From assembly GCA_002279765.1 (NCBI GenBank), contig NCCR01000054.1, positions 1-45,049 on the forward strand: a stretch of DNA of 45,049 nt, given 5' to 3'. Shown in pieces: positions 1 through 8,641 of this stretch; positions within the stretch are counted from its first letter, which is position 1, and the number at the start of each line of letters is the position of its first letter. The notes under the pieces are model-generated. The model searched no databases. It saw only the letters and a program-made list of their open reading frames with translations, and was not told where the DNA came from. This stretch comes from Verrucomicrobia bacterium 12-59-8. Its GTDB lineage: Bacteria > Verrucomicrobiota > Verrucomicrobiae > Verrucomicrobiales > Verrucomicrobiaceae. A program made the translations under genes and the position numbers.

Positions 1-1
1 A

Positions 2-175
2 GACAAGAGCGTCGCACTCAGTGTGGTGGACAATGGCCGCGGCTTCAGCTCCGTTCCTGAAAACAGCCATGGATTAAAAGGTTTGGATGAGCGGGCGGCA
101 TTGCTAAACGGTGAGTTTTTCGCAGGAACAGAGCAGCGCGGCGGCGGCTTTTGCAGTATGGTAGTCCCGGCCTGA
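2..175 (+). CDS. C-terminal end of a NarL-type sensor histidine kinase (partial)
   Basis: The reading frame is open from the window edge to a TGA at 173-175. The visible 57 residues contain DNGRGF, the G1-like box of a HATPase_c domain, then HGLKGLDERAALLNGEF. That is the usual ending of NarL/DegS-type kinases (normally HGLxGMxERxxxLGG), where the ATP lid leads into the last strands. The stop lies 4 bases before the ATG of a LuxR-type response regulator on the same strand, so the two form a standard two-component pair. The sensor input domain is outside the window, so the stimulus cannot be inferred. Confidence 0.85.
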   Translation, partial: DKSVALSVVDNGRGFSSVPENSHGLKGLDERAALLNGEFFAGTEQRGGGFCSMVVPA

Positions 176-179
176 TCGC

Positions 180-842
180 ATGACTTTACCTATCAAGACC
201 CTTCTCGCGGATGATCAGGCGTTGTTTCGCGAGGCGCTGCATACCCTGCTTGCGCTCGACTGCAGCGTGGAGGTGGTCGCCGAAGCCGCGAATGGCGCGG
301 AGGCGCTGCATCTCACCGCCCAGCACCTGCCGCAGGTGGTGCTGATGGACCTGCGCATGCCGGTGATGAGCGGCGCGGAGGCCACCCGGCGCATTCGTTC
401 CATGCATCCAGACGTGCGGGTGTTGATTCTAACCCTCTTTGATCAGGAGGAGGATGTGTTTGAGGCGCTCCGTGCGGGTGCCTCCGGTTACGTGCTCAAA
501 AGCAGTCCGCCATCACAGCTGGTGGATGCCATCAAGATCGTCGCCGCGGGCCAGACCTACCTGCAGCCATCCATCGCCACCCAGGTCGTGACGGAGTTCA
601 ACCGCCTCTCCCTGTCCGGCCAGCTGAGCAGTGAGGATCGTCGCCTCGCCAGCCAGCTCTCTCAGCGTGAAGTAGAGATTCTTCAGCATTTGGTGCGCGG
701 CATGAGTAACAAGGAGATCGCCACCGCCTTGGGCATCACCGAAGGAACCGTAAAGAACCACATGACCCGCATTCTCGACAAACTACAGGTGCCGGATCGC
801 ACCGGCGCAGCGCTCAAGGCACGGGATCTCGGGCTGGGGTGA
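180..842 (+). CDS. NarL/LuxR-family response regulator
   Basis: This 220-aa protein has a receiver domain at about residues 5-122 and a LuxR-type helix-turn-helix at about 158-217. The acidic pocket is D11/D12, the phosphoacceptor is D57 (VLMDLRMP), and the switch residues are T85 and K107. The C-terminal LSQREVEILQHLVRGMSNKEI...ITEGTVKNHMTRIL is the canonical LuxR recognition region. It should be phosphorylated by the kinase whose gene ends 4 bases upstream, and then act as a DNA-binding transcription factor in the cytoplasm. Length and all key residues are normal. The target genes are not evident from this window. The next gene is convergent, 1 base after the stop. Confidence 0.93.
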   Translation: MTLPIKTLLADDQALFREALHTLLALDCSVEVVAEAANGAEALHLTAQHLPQVVLMDLRMPVMSGAEATRRIRSMHPDVRVLILTLFDQEEDVFEALRAGASGYVLKSSPPSQLVDAIKIVAAGQTYLQPSIATQVVTEFNRLSLSGQLSSEDRRLASQLSQREVEILQHLVRGMSNKEIATALGITEGTVKNHMTRILDKLQVPDRTGAALKARDLGLG

Positions 843-843
843 G

Positions 844-2124
844 CTACCTCGCCAGTAGCTCCTCACCGCGATACACCACACGCTCGACCATCCCTTGCAG
901 CGTCTTGTCGAGGAAGGGCGTGTTGCTGCTTTTTGACCTCATGAACTCGCGGCTGAAGGTCGTGCTCCGGGCAGGATTGAAGACGATGAACTCGGCGGTT
1001 CCGCCTTCCTTGACGGGCACCGGCGGCAGCTTCATGAGGCGGCGCGGTTCGGCGCTGTAGCGCTGCACGATGAGCTGCCAGCTCAGGATGTCCTTGGCGA
1101 TATAGCTGTCGTACAGAGAGACCAGCGCCGTTTCCAGACCCGTGATGCCAAACGGCGCGCTGGCGAAGTCCTGGTTCTTCTCAAACGGGGTGTGCGGCGC
1201 GTGGTCAGTGGCGATGACGTCGAACAAGCCGTCTTTCAGGCCCTGCAGCAGCGCGGCGTTGTCCTCCGGCGTGCGCAGCGGCGGGTTCATCTTGTAGTGC
1301 GTGTCGTAGTCGCCCACATGCTCATGGTTGAACATCAGATGATGCGGCGCGATCTCGCAGGTCACGCGGATGTCGCGATCCTTGGCGCGCTTGATCGTGC
1401 GCATGCCTTCGATGGTGCTGACATGCTGGATGTGCAGATGCACGCCCGTGTATTCGGCCAGGCGCGTGTCGCGTGAGATGCAGATCTCTTCGCTGATGCT
1501 CGGGATGCCGGGCAGGCCCAGCGCATAGCTGATCTTGCCCTCATGCATGCAGCCCTTGCCGCTGAGCGCTTTCAGCTCGCAGTGGCTGCCCAGCGGCAGG
1601 TCGTAATCGCGTGCATATTCCATCGCGCGCCGCAGCACCTGGGGGTTGTCCACGGCATAACCGTCATCGGTCAGCATGACACATCCGGCGGCCTTCATCC
1701 CGGCGATGCCCGCAAGCTCCTCGCCCTTGCGGCTCTTGGTGATGGCTCCGCTGGTGTAGATGCCAGGGCCGATGCGCGTGCGGCGGGCGCTTTCCAGCAC
1801 GCTGCGCACCACGCCCGCGTTGTCGATGGCAGGCGTCGTGTTCGCCATCATGACAAAGCCGGTCACACCGCCATTGATCGCCGCCTCAGCGCAAGTGGCG
1901 ATGTTTTCCTTGTCCTCCTGCCCCGGCTCCCGGGCATGCACATGGATGTCAAAGAGCCCAGGCAGCAGGATGCGGCCAGTGCAGTCGATGACTTCCGCAT
2001 TCTCGACGCCCGTGATGCTCCCCGCCACGCCGATAATCTGTCCACCCTCGACGAGCACGTCGGCCGTCTGGAGCTGCGGACTGTCTTCGCTGGCGATGTG
2101 GGCGTTGCGGTAGAGGCGTTTCAT
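844..2124 (-). CDS. pyrC: Dihydroorotase, class I type
   Basis: This 426-aa amidohydrolase should catalyse the reversible cyclisation of N-carbamoyl-aspartate to dihydroorotate, the third step of pyrimidine synthesis. The metal and substrate signature HVHAREPG is at residues 61-68. MMANTTP follows at about 92-98, the LTDDGYAVDNP region at 151-161, H181 in GSHCE, H234 in HIQHVS, and the catalytic D307 in ATDHAPH. This pattern fits the class I enzymes rather than allantoinase or hydantoinase. The N-terminal and C-terminal beta-sandwich halves are both present, so it looks full length. The stop abuts the convergent response regulator. Other amidohydrolases are possible but less likely given the ATDHAPHTPFEK motif. 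Confidence 0.9.
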   Translation of the reverse strand: MKRLYRNAHIASEDSPQLQTADVLVEGGQIIGVAGSITGVENAEVIDCTGRILLPGLFDIHVHAREPGQEDKENIATCAEAAINGGVTGFVMMANTTPAIDNAGVVRSVLESARRTRIGPGIYTSGAITKSRKGEELAGIAGMKAAGCVMLTDDGYAVDNPQVLRRAMEYARDYDLPLGSHCELKALSGKGCMHEGKISYALGLPGIPSISEEICISRDTRLAEYTGVHLHIQHVSTIEGMRTIKRAKDRDIRVTCEIAPHHLMFNHEHVGDYDTHYKMNPPLRTPEDNAALLQGLKDGLFDVIATDHAPHTPFEKNQDFASAPFGITGLETALVSLYDSYIAKDILSWQLIVQRYSAEPRRLMKLPPVPVKEGGTAEFIVFNPARSTTFSREFMRSKSSNTPFLDKTLQGMVERVVYRGEELLAR

Positions 2125-2200
2125 GAAGCCATGATGTCAGGCATGATTTCAGCCTGCGCAAGCATGTGAAATGAGATCGTCTGAGGCGGGGGCGCTCCAA

Positions 2201-2273
2201 GTGATGTGGGCACTCTTGCCCGCAGCGAATGGCCCGGGACGCTCGTTTTTGCAGGCAGGAGTGCCCGCATCAC
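2201..2273. repeat. Long imperfect palindrome downstream of the FG-GAP gene
   Basis: Positions 2201-2215 and 2259-2273 are inverted copies that differ at one base (core GTGATG-GGGCACTC). The pairing continues inward with a G-T wobble and one mismatch through 2224 and 2250, which gives a stem of about 24 bp around a 25-base loop. It begins 2 bases past the stop of the minus-strand FG-GAP gene, so it is placed like a terminator or mRNA 3'-end stabiliser. There is no run of T after the stem on either strand, so an intrinsic terminator is not clear. Its shape suggests a repetitive extragenic palindrome. Confidence 0.7.
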
Positions 2274-2275
2274 TT

Positions 2276-4531
2276 TCACTTCTTCCTCACATACAGCAGC
2301 GCTCGGTCATGCGTCAGCAGGCACAGATCCAGGCGGCCGTCTCCATTGAGATCAAAGGCGGCGTAGTCATGCGGCTCGTTTTCCAGCCCCGTTTTCCCAC
2401 GGAAATGCGGGTCCGTCTCAAACACGCGGAAGTACATCGCACTTGCCCACTTCTGTCCCGCAGCGGGCTGAAAAATCTCCACCACGCGGCTTTTGGCGGT
2501 GTCCAGCACGGCGATGTCATCCACATCTTCGCCGGAGAACGAGGCGGCGATGAGGTCGGAGGGCGTGGTGTCCTTCAGTTCGCTGTCAAAGGTGGCCACG
2601 GTGTCGAGCTTGAGCGTGGAGCCGTCCATAGGAGCCAGTTGAAAGCTCGTTTTGCCGAGCAGCAGCAGCTGGGTGCTTTTCTCCGCAGACAGCAGGACAC
2701 ACCTCTCGGGCGTCATGGCGGGCAGCGCATGGGTGTGGTCGGCTCGATAGACGCGATCTTCGCCTGCGGTGAGTTCGTACAGCTTGCTATGCGTGGCATC
2801 AATCAGCAGCACGGAGACTTGGCCGTTCTTGCGGGAGACCAACACGCTGTGCACCTCGGCGGCGGCATCAGGGGCGTTGAACTGCTCCACGATGGCCGCC
2901 TTGCCGTCGGCATCGACCTTGAACGCACGCGCCAGCTGCTGATGGGCGATGATGATCTCTTCTTTGCCGTCGCCGTCGAGGTCGCCCGTGGTGAGCGCGG
3001 CGGGGGCGAGCTTGCTAACAAAGGAATCAGGAATGCCTTCGACCCGCTTGAACGGCGCTTTGGCGTCCGTCGTACTCAGCAGCAGTTGCAACGGGCCGAG
3101 ATTGGAAAACAAGGCGAGATCGCCCCGGCCATCCTGATTCGCATCGACGACGCGGATGCCGTTGATGCGGCCGGTTTTGATGGCGAGCTCCTGCGTGGTG
3201 GTGGTGAAGCCTTTGGCGTTGGTACTCTTGCGCAGCGTGACAAGCTGGGGCTTGGATTTGATCTCGGTGACGCACAGTATGGCCGAATCAGTGGTCAGCG
3301 TGAGCAGCGTTTCGCCGTCTTTGGCCTGATAGACGATTTCAGGATACAGCAGTCGATTGTCCTGCCAGTGCGCGACTCCGATGGACTGCTCGCCGGGGCT
3401 GAGCAGCACGAGCTCGGCTTTCTTGTCACCATTCACATCGGCGATCACCAGTGACTCCACACCGCTGAGGATGGGGAACTCGCGCCCCTCGGTGAAGGTG
3501 CCGCTGGCGCTGCCTTGAAACAACCAGGCACGCGCGGCTTTGGGCTCCGACATGAGGACGTCGGCATGCCCGTCTCCGGTGAGGTCTCCATAAGCCACAG
3601 CGCCGTTTTTGGATTCCGTCGGCGGCATGGCGTAGCGGATGGTGGCGGCGCGGTCGGCATCAGGCTCGGCGGCACCTTGAACGAGCTTGGCGACTTCCAC
3701 CATGTTCGTTTCGTCCTGGATCCAGGCCACGCCGGTTTTCTTTGCGCCCAGGCGAATGGCATGCAGCCAGTGGCGTGAGGCGGGGATTTCGAGCCGCCAC
3801 TCCTCGCCAAAGGTGGTGCCTTCATGCTGCAGGCGGACGAGCAGCGCATCCCCTTCCGGCGCGGTGTAGAAAATATCGGCACGTCCATCGTCATTGAGAT
3901 CGGCGATGCTCAATCCGGCGCAGCCGCCATCTCCGAGCGCATAGTGCTGCGGCTCCGCCCAATCACCGGGCTTGGTTTGCAGCAGCACCATCAGGCGCGT
4001 GTTGGTCAGCAGGGCGATGTCATCGCGGCCATCACCGTTCAAATCTTGAACTGCGAGCACCTCGGTGTCGTCGCCAGTCGAGTCGAGCGTGAACTCGCGT
4101 TTCGCCGCCCAGGTCCCCTTGTCATCCTGCATGCGCAGCACGAGTTTGTCCTCATCCGTGATGAAGGCGATGTCCGCCTTCTTGTCGCCATTCCAGTCAC
4201 CCACGACCAGGGCCAGCGCGGCATGTCCGATGACGAGCGGCTGCTTGTCAAAGCGCGAGACTTCGAGGATCGGGTTCCAGCGGTCGGCACGCGCGGATTT
4301 TTCCGGGGCACCCGGCTGCACACCATCCTTGCGCTGCAGCAGAAACTCAATGCGCGCACGTGAGGCGTTGATGATGGCAAGATCAGTCAGACCATCGCCA
4401 TTGAAGTCAGCGGCACGCGGGCTGGCGGTGTTCCAGTCGAGCTTCACGATCTCCGGGCCGTCGAAATACAGTGCGGGCTGGTCAGCAAGAACGCTGGTCG
4501 CAAGAATCAAAGGCAGGAAAGCGAGGCGCAT
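2276..4531 (-). CDS. Secreted FG-GAP/VCBS repeat protein
   Basis: This 751-aa protein begins with a short signal peptide (MRLAFLPLILATSVLADQ) and then consists of repeated blades. Each blade carries a calcium-binding loop of the form DxNxDGxxD: DFNGDGLTDL, DWNGDKKADI, DLNGDGRDDI, DLNDDGRADI, DLTGDGHADV, DVNGDKKAEL, DANQDGRGDL, DLDGDGKEEI and a final DLNGDGRLDL. This is the FG-GAP/VCBS architecture, which folds as one or two beta-propellers as in integrin alpha N-termini. It should be exported and bind calcium; no catalytic domain is visible. It lies 23 bases downstream of the 610-aa secreted protein on the same strand, so the two are probably cotranscribed. Its molecular role is unknown. Confidence 0.88.
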   Translation of the reverse strand: MRLAFLPLILATSVLADQPALYFDGPEIVKLDWNTASPRAADFNGDGLTDLAIINASRARIEFLLQRKDGVQPGAPEKSARADRWNPILEVSRFDKQPLVIGHAALALVVGDWNGDKKADIAFITDEDKLVLRMQDDKGTWAAKREFTLDSTGDDTEVLAVQDLNGDGRDDIALLTNTRLMVLLQTKPGDWAEPQHYALGDGGCAGLSIADLNDDGRADIFYTAPEGDALLVRLQHEGTTFGEEWRLEIPASRHWLHAIRLGAKKTGVAWIQDETNMVEVAKLVQGAAEPDADRAATIRYAMPPTESKNGAVAYGDLTGDGHADVLMSEPKAARAWLFQGSASGTFTEGREFPILSGVESLVIADVNGDKKAELVLLSPGEQSIGVAHWQDNRLLYPEIVYQAKDGETLLTLTTDSAILCVTEIKSKPQLVTLRKSTNAKGFTTTTQELAIKTGRINGIRVVDANQDGRGDLALFSNLGPLQLLLSTTDAKAPFKRVEGIPDSFVSKLAPAALTTGDLDGDGKEEIIIAHQQLARAFKVDADGKAAIVEQFNAPDAAAEVHSVLVSRKNGQVSVLLIDATHSKLYELTAGEDRVYRADHTHALPAMTPERCVLLSAEKSTQLLLLGKTSFQLAPMDGSTLKLDTVATFDSELKDTTPSDLIAASFSGEDVDDIAVLDTAKSRVVEIFQPAAGQKWASAMYFRVFETDPHFRGKTGLENEPHDYAAFDLNGDGRLDLCLLTHDRALLYVRKK

Positions 4532-4554
4532 GGCGGGCGATGAGGGTTGGTGGC

Positions 4555-6387
4555 TTACTTGGCCTCGACCGGCGTGGTCAGGTAGTGAATCTGAATGGAG
4601 TCCGGGTGTGAATAGCTCGTGCTGAGCAGGCTGCCAAAGTAGCGCTCGAAGGTTTCATTGGAAGGACGTGCATTCGGGTCAAACCAGCTGCTGGCAGCGG
4701 CGGCGGCCTTTTCATCAGGGTCCTGGGCTTTCTTGCCGGGGCCTTTCTTTTTCGCGGCAGCTTTGTCTTTGGCTCCGGTTTTGCTTTCGAGCGTGGCGGC
4801 GGCGGTGGCGATCATGTTCATCAATCGGCCTGCATCCGTCACACCGACGCCGCTGTAGTTTTTGGGAACGAGGGAGAGGAGGTTCTGCACATGCGGATTG
4901 TCCCAGACGCTGGGGCCGGAGGGGTCCTTCATGCGCCCCAGGACTCTCTTCAGCGTGTCCTGGCTGCCAACGGAAATCAGCAGGTACTTGCCGGTGTTGC
5001 AGTAGGCAAACTCGGTGGCGGCATTGGCCGTCTGCGTGGCCTTGTACATGTAGATGTTGAAGCCGAGATAATCACTCTCCTCAAACGCTCCGAACCCGGC
5101 TCCGACGTAACGTTTGATGCTTTCGAGCACGCCGCCGAGCTTGTCGGCATCCTTGATCTTGAAGCCCATGACCTGGCTTTCTTTGGTGCCATTGCCATCC
5201 TGCGCCTGAATGACTTCATCGGCCAAGCTGCCGAAGAGATCGTCACGGATATTGAAGCCCAGCTGGCCTTCGAGCTGGGGAATCTGCATCGTGATCATCA
5301 TCGCCATCGGACCAAGTTTGCCAATCATGCCAAGGAGCGCGTCATACACCTTGCTGAAGTCCATGCGTGAAACGCTGGCGGTCAGGATGCCGGCGGGGAT
5401 GAAGGCGGGCAGCGTTATTTCGTTGCCGGAGCCGCGCAGCAGGGAGAGCACGCCAGTGGGCTTGTCGGGATGCAGGATCGTCAGGTCCATGCGTGACTGC
5501 GTGTCCGTCAATTCTGCGGTGAGGGCAAAGGCCTGCAACTCCTGCGCGCCGAGCATGTTCATGATCACCTTCGGCTTGATGTCGATACCCATGCCTCCGG
5601 CAGCTTTGCCCCCATCTTTTTTCTTCTCCTCTGCCGCAGCGAGCACCTGCTCGCCGAGTTCGAGCAGCTTCACGCCGTTGAAATACAGCAGCATGTCACC
5701 GCCACCGTTGGTCACCTGGCCGATGCGTGTGAGATGCTCACGTGCGGCTCCGGGCGGATCACCGGCATTGTTTTTCAGAGCGCCGATCATGTACTCCATG
5801 AGTTCGTGCGTGTTCGCCTCGATCATCACATCACCCACCACCGCCCAGGCCATGATCCAGGGTTCATCTGCCTCGTCTGACAGCGCGACGACCTGCACGC
5901 TCTCGCCGCCGATGTCCTCGGTGCGGAGTTTGACGTCGGCGTTCTCTTTTTTCTTGGATTCCACCTCGGCGAGCTTTTGCGCCTCGATCTCCTTCTGCTT
6001 GCCGGCGATTTCACACAGCGAGACATTCGGCGGATTTTTGTCGAACTGGTCGATGTCGCTGATCACCAAGTAGCTCACCAGTGCGCCCGGGTAATCCTTG
6101 AGCGTGTCGTACATGCTGCTGCCGTAGGTGTCCTTGAAAAACTTGTCCCACGGGGCGTCACCGTCTTTGCGCATAGGTGCCATCCAGCGTTTCGCCTCGT
6201 CATCCTGCATAAACTTCGCGTAGCTGCTCTTCTCCCAGTCGGCGAGCAGCTCGGGGGTGTTCTTGATGGCGATGACACCGACCGTGTCCTTCGGCATGAG
6301 ATTGTACCATTGCTCCAGCCGGTCGGCGGCGGAGGCGGGGAGGATGCTGGCAAGCAGCAGTGAAAGGAGAAGGGGGGCGCGTTTCAT
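4555..6387 (-). CDS. Secreted protein of unknown function, 610 aa
   Basis: I do not recognise a named family with confidence. The protein starts with a clear signal peptide (MKRAPLLLSLLLASILPASA) and is otherwise soluble, with alternating acidic and hydrophobic stretches. Its general look (start about residue 25 with LEQWYNLMPKDTVGVIAIKN) resembles DUF3352-like exported proteins, but this is only an impression. Near the C terminus, about residues 535-570, there is a low-complexity Lys/Ala-rich linker (AKDKAAAKKKGPGKKAQ) followed by about 45 more residues. It sits between the S1C protease gene and the FG-GAP gene with gaps of 42 and 23 bases, all on the minus strand, which suggests an envelope-related operon. 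Expression is likely because codon use matches its neighbours. Confidence 0.75.
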   Translation of the reverse strand: MKRAPLLLSLLLASILPASAADRLEQWYNLMPKDTVGVIAIKNTPELLADWEKSSYAKFMQDDEAKRWMAPMRKDGDAPWDKFFKDTYGSSMYDTLKDYPGALVSYLVISDIDQFDKNPPNVSLCEIAGKQKEIEAQKLAEVESKKKENADVKLRTEDIGGESVQVVALSDEADEPWIMAWAVVGDVMIEANTHELMEYMIGALKNNAGDPPGAAREHLTRIGQVTNGGGDMLLYFNGVKLLELGEQVLAAAEEKKKDGGKAAGGMGIDIKPKVIMNMLGAQELQAFALTAELTDTQSRMDLTILHPDKPTGVLSLLRGSGNEITLPAFIPAGILTASVSRMDFSKVYDALLGMIGKLGPMAMMITMQIPQLEGQLGFNIRDDLFGSLADEVIQAQDGNGTKESQVMGFKIKDADKLGGVLESIKRYVGAGFGAFEESDYLGFNIYMYKATQTANAATEFAYCNTGKYLLISVGSQDTLKRVLGRMKDPSGPSVWDNPHVQNLLSLVPKNYSGVGVTDAGRLMNMIATAAATLESKTGAKDKAAAKKKGPGKKAQDPDEKAAAAASSWFDPNARPSNETFERYFGSLLSTSYSHPDSIQIHYLTTPVEAK

Positions 6388-6429
6388 GGAAGGTGGGATG
6401 ACAGGTGGGGGGCAACTGTTCCTGAAGAA

Positions 6430-7355
6430 TCAGCCGCCGGTGGTTACAGATTCCGGCTTTGTTTTTTCCTGCGGCGGTGCGGGCGGGGGAAGATAGCGGA
6501 AGCCACTGTTGGGATTACGCGGATCAAAGGCGAAGGCCTCGCGATTTTTCAGGAAGAGCTTCAGCACGTTCGAAGGAATCGAAAACCCTAGGCCCTCGAC
6601 GCCGACACCGGCGGCCTTCATGTTGTTCACACCCACGACTTCGCCGCGTGCGTTGAACAGCGGCCCGCCGGAGTTGCCAGGGTTGATCTGCGTCGTGCTT
6701 TGAATGTACCAGCGGCCGCCGCTCTCACGCGCACGGATGCTGACGATGCCCTTCGACACCGAGCGCTCCAGCCCCAGCGGACTGCCAATGGCAAACACAT
6801 CCTGCCCCTGCGTGAGCAGGTCGGAGTCTGCAGGATGGCCAGATCGAGAAAGCCGTTCATCGCAATGATCTTCACCTTCGTGAACTGCTGCTTCTCCAGG
6901 CCGTCGGGCTTTTTGCGGTACACCACCACCGTGATCTCACGCTCTCCGGCGATGACGTGCTGATTCGTGATCACATAGCCCAGCTTGTTGATGATAAACC
7001 CGGAGCCAAGACCGGAAGCCGTTTGAATCTGCACCACGGACTCCGCCACGCGCAGCACGTTCTTTTCCACCGTCATGGCTTCGCGCGTGGGCTCCACATA
7101 GTAGATGTCCTCGCCCTGCACAGCGGCGGTTGCGGCGGCTGATGCTGCGGCCTTTTCCAAAAGGGAAATCTCCGTACGCGGCACGGTCAGCACGGTGTGG
7201 CCGAGATCCAGCACCACGGCGTCTTCCCGATCCTTGAGCACTTCACCGCGCAGTTCTGCGCCGTTCTTGAGCACGATCTTGACGTTTTCCGCCCACAACG
7301 GTGAGGCCGCAAGGCAGGCCGCCACCAAGATTCCGAAGCTCAGGTTGTTTCGCAT
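6430..7355 (-). pseudogene. S1C (HtrA/DegP-type) serine protease, split by a one-base frameshift
   Basis: Translation starts at the ATG 7353-7355 (MRNNLSFGILVAACLAASPLWAE, a signal peptide). A small beta-rich domain follows (KIVLKNGAELRGEVLKD), then a trypsin-like fold. The frame breaks near 6822-6835: the first part reads ...DLAILQT, and the continuation [20 protein letters not shown] lies in another frame, consistent with loss of one base. All three catalytic residues survive across the two frames: His in TNQHVIAG, Asp in DLAIL and Ser in GNSGGPLF. The protein has no PDZ domain; after the protease domain there is only a Pro-rich tail. It is either a recent pseudogene or a sequencing error. 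As read, translation would go on out of frame to a stop near 6627. It heads the minus-strand set of secreted proteins. Confidence 0.85.
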
Positions 7356-7445
7356 CACGGATTGAAACTCTAGCGGACGCGTTTGCGGATACGAGTTCTT
7401 TTTGCACATCTTGACTCGACGAACGTCCGCGCATCTCATGCGCCG

Positions 7446-8171
7446 ATGCCCGCCCACGCTCTCATTGCTGCCGCCCAGACCCTGCGCGAATCCCTGCGCC
7501 CGCTGCGTTTCGCCGCCCCAGTCGAATACGTCTATCAGCCCCTCGACTACGCATGGGCGCCGCATCAGGCCTACCTGCGCCGCTTTGGCAGCAGCAAAAA
7601 ACGCGTCGTTCTCGTCGGCATGAACCCCGGCCCCTTTGGCATGACACAGACCGGCGTCCCCTTCGGCGAGATCGCCGCCGTGCGCGACTGGATGGGCATC
7701 AACGAACCCGTCGGCAAACCCGAGCGCGAACACAAAAAGCGCCCCGTCGTCGGCTTCGACTGCCCCAATTCCGAAGTCAGCGGCAGACGCCTCTGGGGCC
7801 TCTTCGCTCAGCGCTTCGGCACAGCAGAAGCCTTCTTCAAAGACCACTTCGTCGCCAACTACTGCCCCCTCGTCTTCATCGAAGACAGCGGCCGCAATCA
7901 CACCCCCGACAAACTCCCCGCCGCCGAAACCACCGCCATGGAAGCCGCCTGCGATGCTCATCTGCAAGCCGTCATCACCGCCCTCCAGCCCGAATGGGTC
8001 ATCGGCGTCGGTGCCTTCGCAGAGGAGCGCGCCAATCGCGCCAAAGCAGCCATGCACGGCACCTTCAAAACCGGCCGCGTCCTCCACCCCAGCCCCGCCA
8101 GCCCCGCCGCCAACCGCGACTGGGCCGGAGCCGCCACCAAGCAGCTCATCAAACTCGGCGTCTGGGAATAG
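7446..8171 (+). CDS. SMUG1-type uracil-DNA glycosylase (family 3)
   Basis: This 241-aa protein carries both signature motifs of the SMUG1 family. Motif 1 is GMNPGPFGMTQTGVPFG at residues 58-74, with the water-positioning Asn at N60. Motif 2 is HPSPASP at 214-220, with H214. The enzyme excises uracil and related oxidised pyrimidines from DNA in base-excision repair. I chose the ATG at 7446; an upstream TTG at 7383 is in frame but would extend into the divergent promoter region. SMUG1 is best known from animals and has a scattered bacterial distribution, so the domain content is notable. Codon use is extremely C-ending, like that of the type ISP fragments nearby. Confidence 0.9.
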   Translation: MPAHALIAAAQTLRESLRPLRFAAPVEYVYQPLDYAWAPHQAYLRRFGSSKKRVVLVGMNPGPFGMTQTGVPFGEIAAVRDWMGINEPVGKPEREHKKRPVVGFDCPNSEVSGRRLWGLFAQRFGTAEAFFKDHFVANYCPLVFIEDSGRNHTPDKLPAAETTAMEAACDAHLQAVITALQPEWVIGVGAFAEERANRAKAAMHGTFKTGRVLHPSPASPAANRDWAGAATKQLIKLGVWE

Positions 8172-8216
8172 CGCAGGGAAACCCCCAAGAGCATCGCCAA
8201 GGCGCCAGCAAAGTAG

Positions 8217-8237
8217 TCCGCACACTCCGTGTGCGGA
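8217..8237. repeat. Perfect 9-bp stem, 3-base loop hairpin
   Basis: TCCGCACAC (8217-8225) and GTGTGCGGA (8229-8237) are perfect inverted repeats around TCC. It lies 46 bases after the glycosylase stop. No T-run follows, so it looks more like a small extragenic palindrome than an intrinsic terminator, although it could still protect the upstream mRNA. Confidence 0.75.
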
Positions 8238-8257
8238 ATTCCGCCACACCCGGCCAC

Positions 8258-8340
8258 TCCGCACCTCGCGCAGCGCGCCGAAGGCAATCCCCTGTGCGGT
8301 CTGGGAAACCACCGCCAACAATCGCAAACAACCGCCAACT
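8258..8340. repeat. Direct repeat, copy 1
   Basis: This copy matches 8569-8641 from TCCGCA onward through GCGCAGCGCGCCGAAGGCAA and GTGCGGTCTGGGAAACCACC. It differs by two C/T changes and by about 10 extra bases (AATCGCAAAC) near its 3' end. No coding potential is apparent. It appears to be a mobile or recombining intergenic element. Confidence 0.8.
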
Positions 8341-8389
8341 CCCCCTCTCCTCCCGTCCTCAGTCTTCTTGAGCCCTGAAAGGGCGGCAT

Positions 8390-8433
8390 AAAGTAGCCCC
8401 GGGCAAGCGAGCCTCAGCGAGCGCCGCCCGGGG
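8390..8433. repeat. GC-rich palindromic element with AAAGTAG leader
   Basis: CCCCGGGC (8397-8404) and GCCCGGGG (8426-8433) are perfect inverted repeats. The loop is itself repetitive (AAGCGAGCCTCAGCGAGCGC, two GCGAGC units). Directly upstream is AAAGTAG, and before that AGCCCTGAAAGGGCGGC, a second small inverted repeat (CCCT/AGGG). The structure is typical of dispersed intergenic elements in genomes of this phylum, as far as I remember; not checked. Confidence 0.65.
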
Positions 8434-8568
8434 TTTCATGCAACAAATCCGGGAAGCAAACCCAACACTCCGCAACACCCCATGCCCACCAGCAGCGTCT
8501 GCAATGCGCCCCGCCACGCCTCAGCCGCAAACTTCTCCACCGCCCTCGCGAATGCGGCAGCAAAGGGG

Positions 8569-8641
8569 TCCGCATCTCGCGCAGCGCGCCGAAGGCAATC
8601 CTCTGTGCGGTCTGGGAAACCACCGCCAACAACCGCCAACT
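8569..8641. repeat. Direct repeat, copy 2
   Basis: Second copy of the element at 8258-8340, in the same orientation and ending about 60 bases before the ATG of the type ISP gene. It lacks the 10-base insertion seen in copy 1. Because it is so close to the start codon, it may carry or displace the promoter of that gene. Confidence 0.8.

Noticed and set aside
2201..2273. Intrinsic terminator
   Set aside because: The stem is long but no T-run follows on either strand.
7383..7445. N-terminal extension of the glycosylase from a TTG
   Set aside because: The extra 21 residues look untypical and would run into the region needed for the divergent protease promoter; the ATG at 7446 gives a normal family N-terminus.
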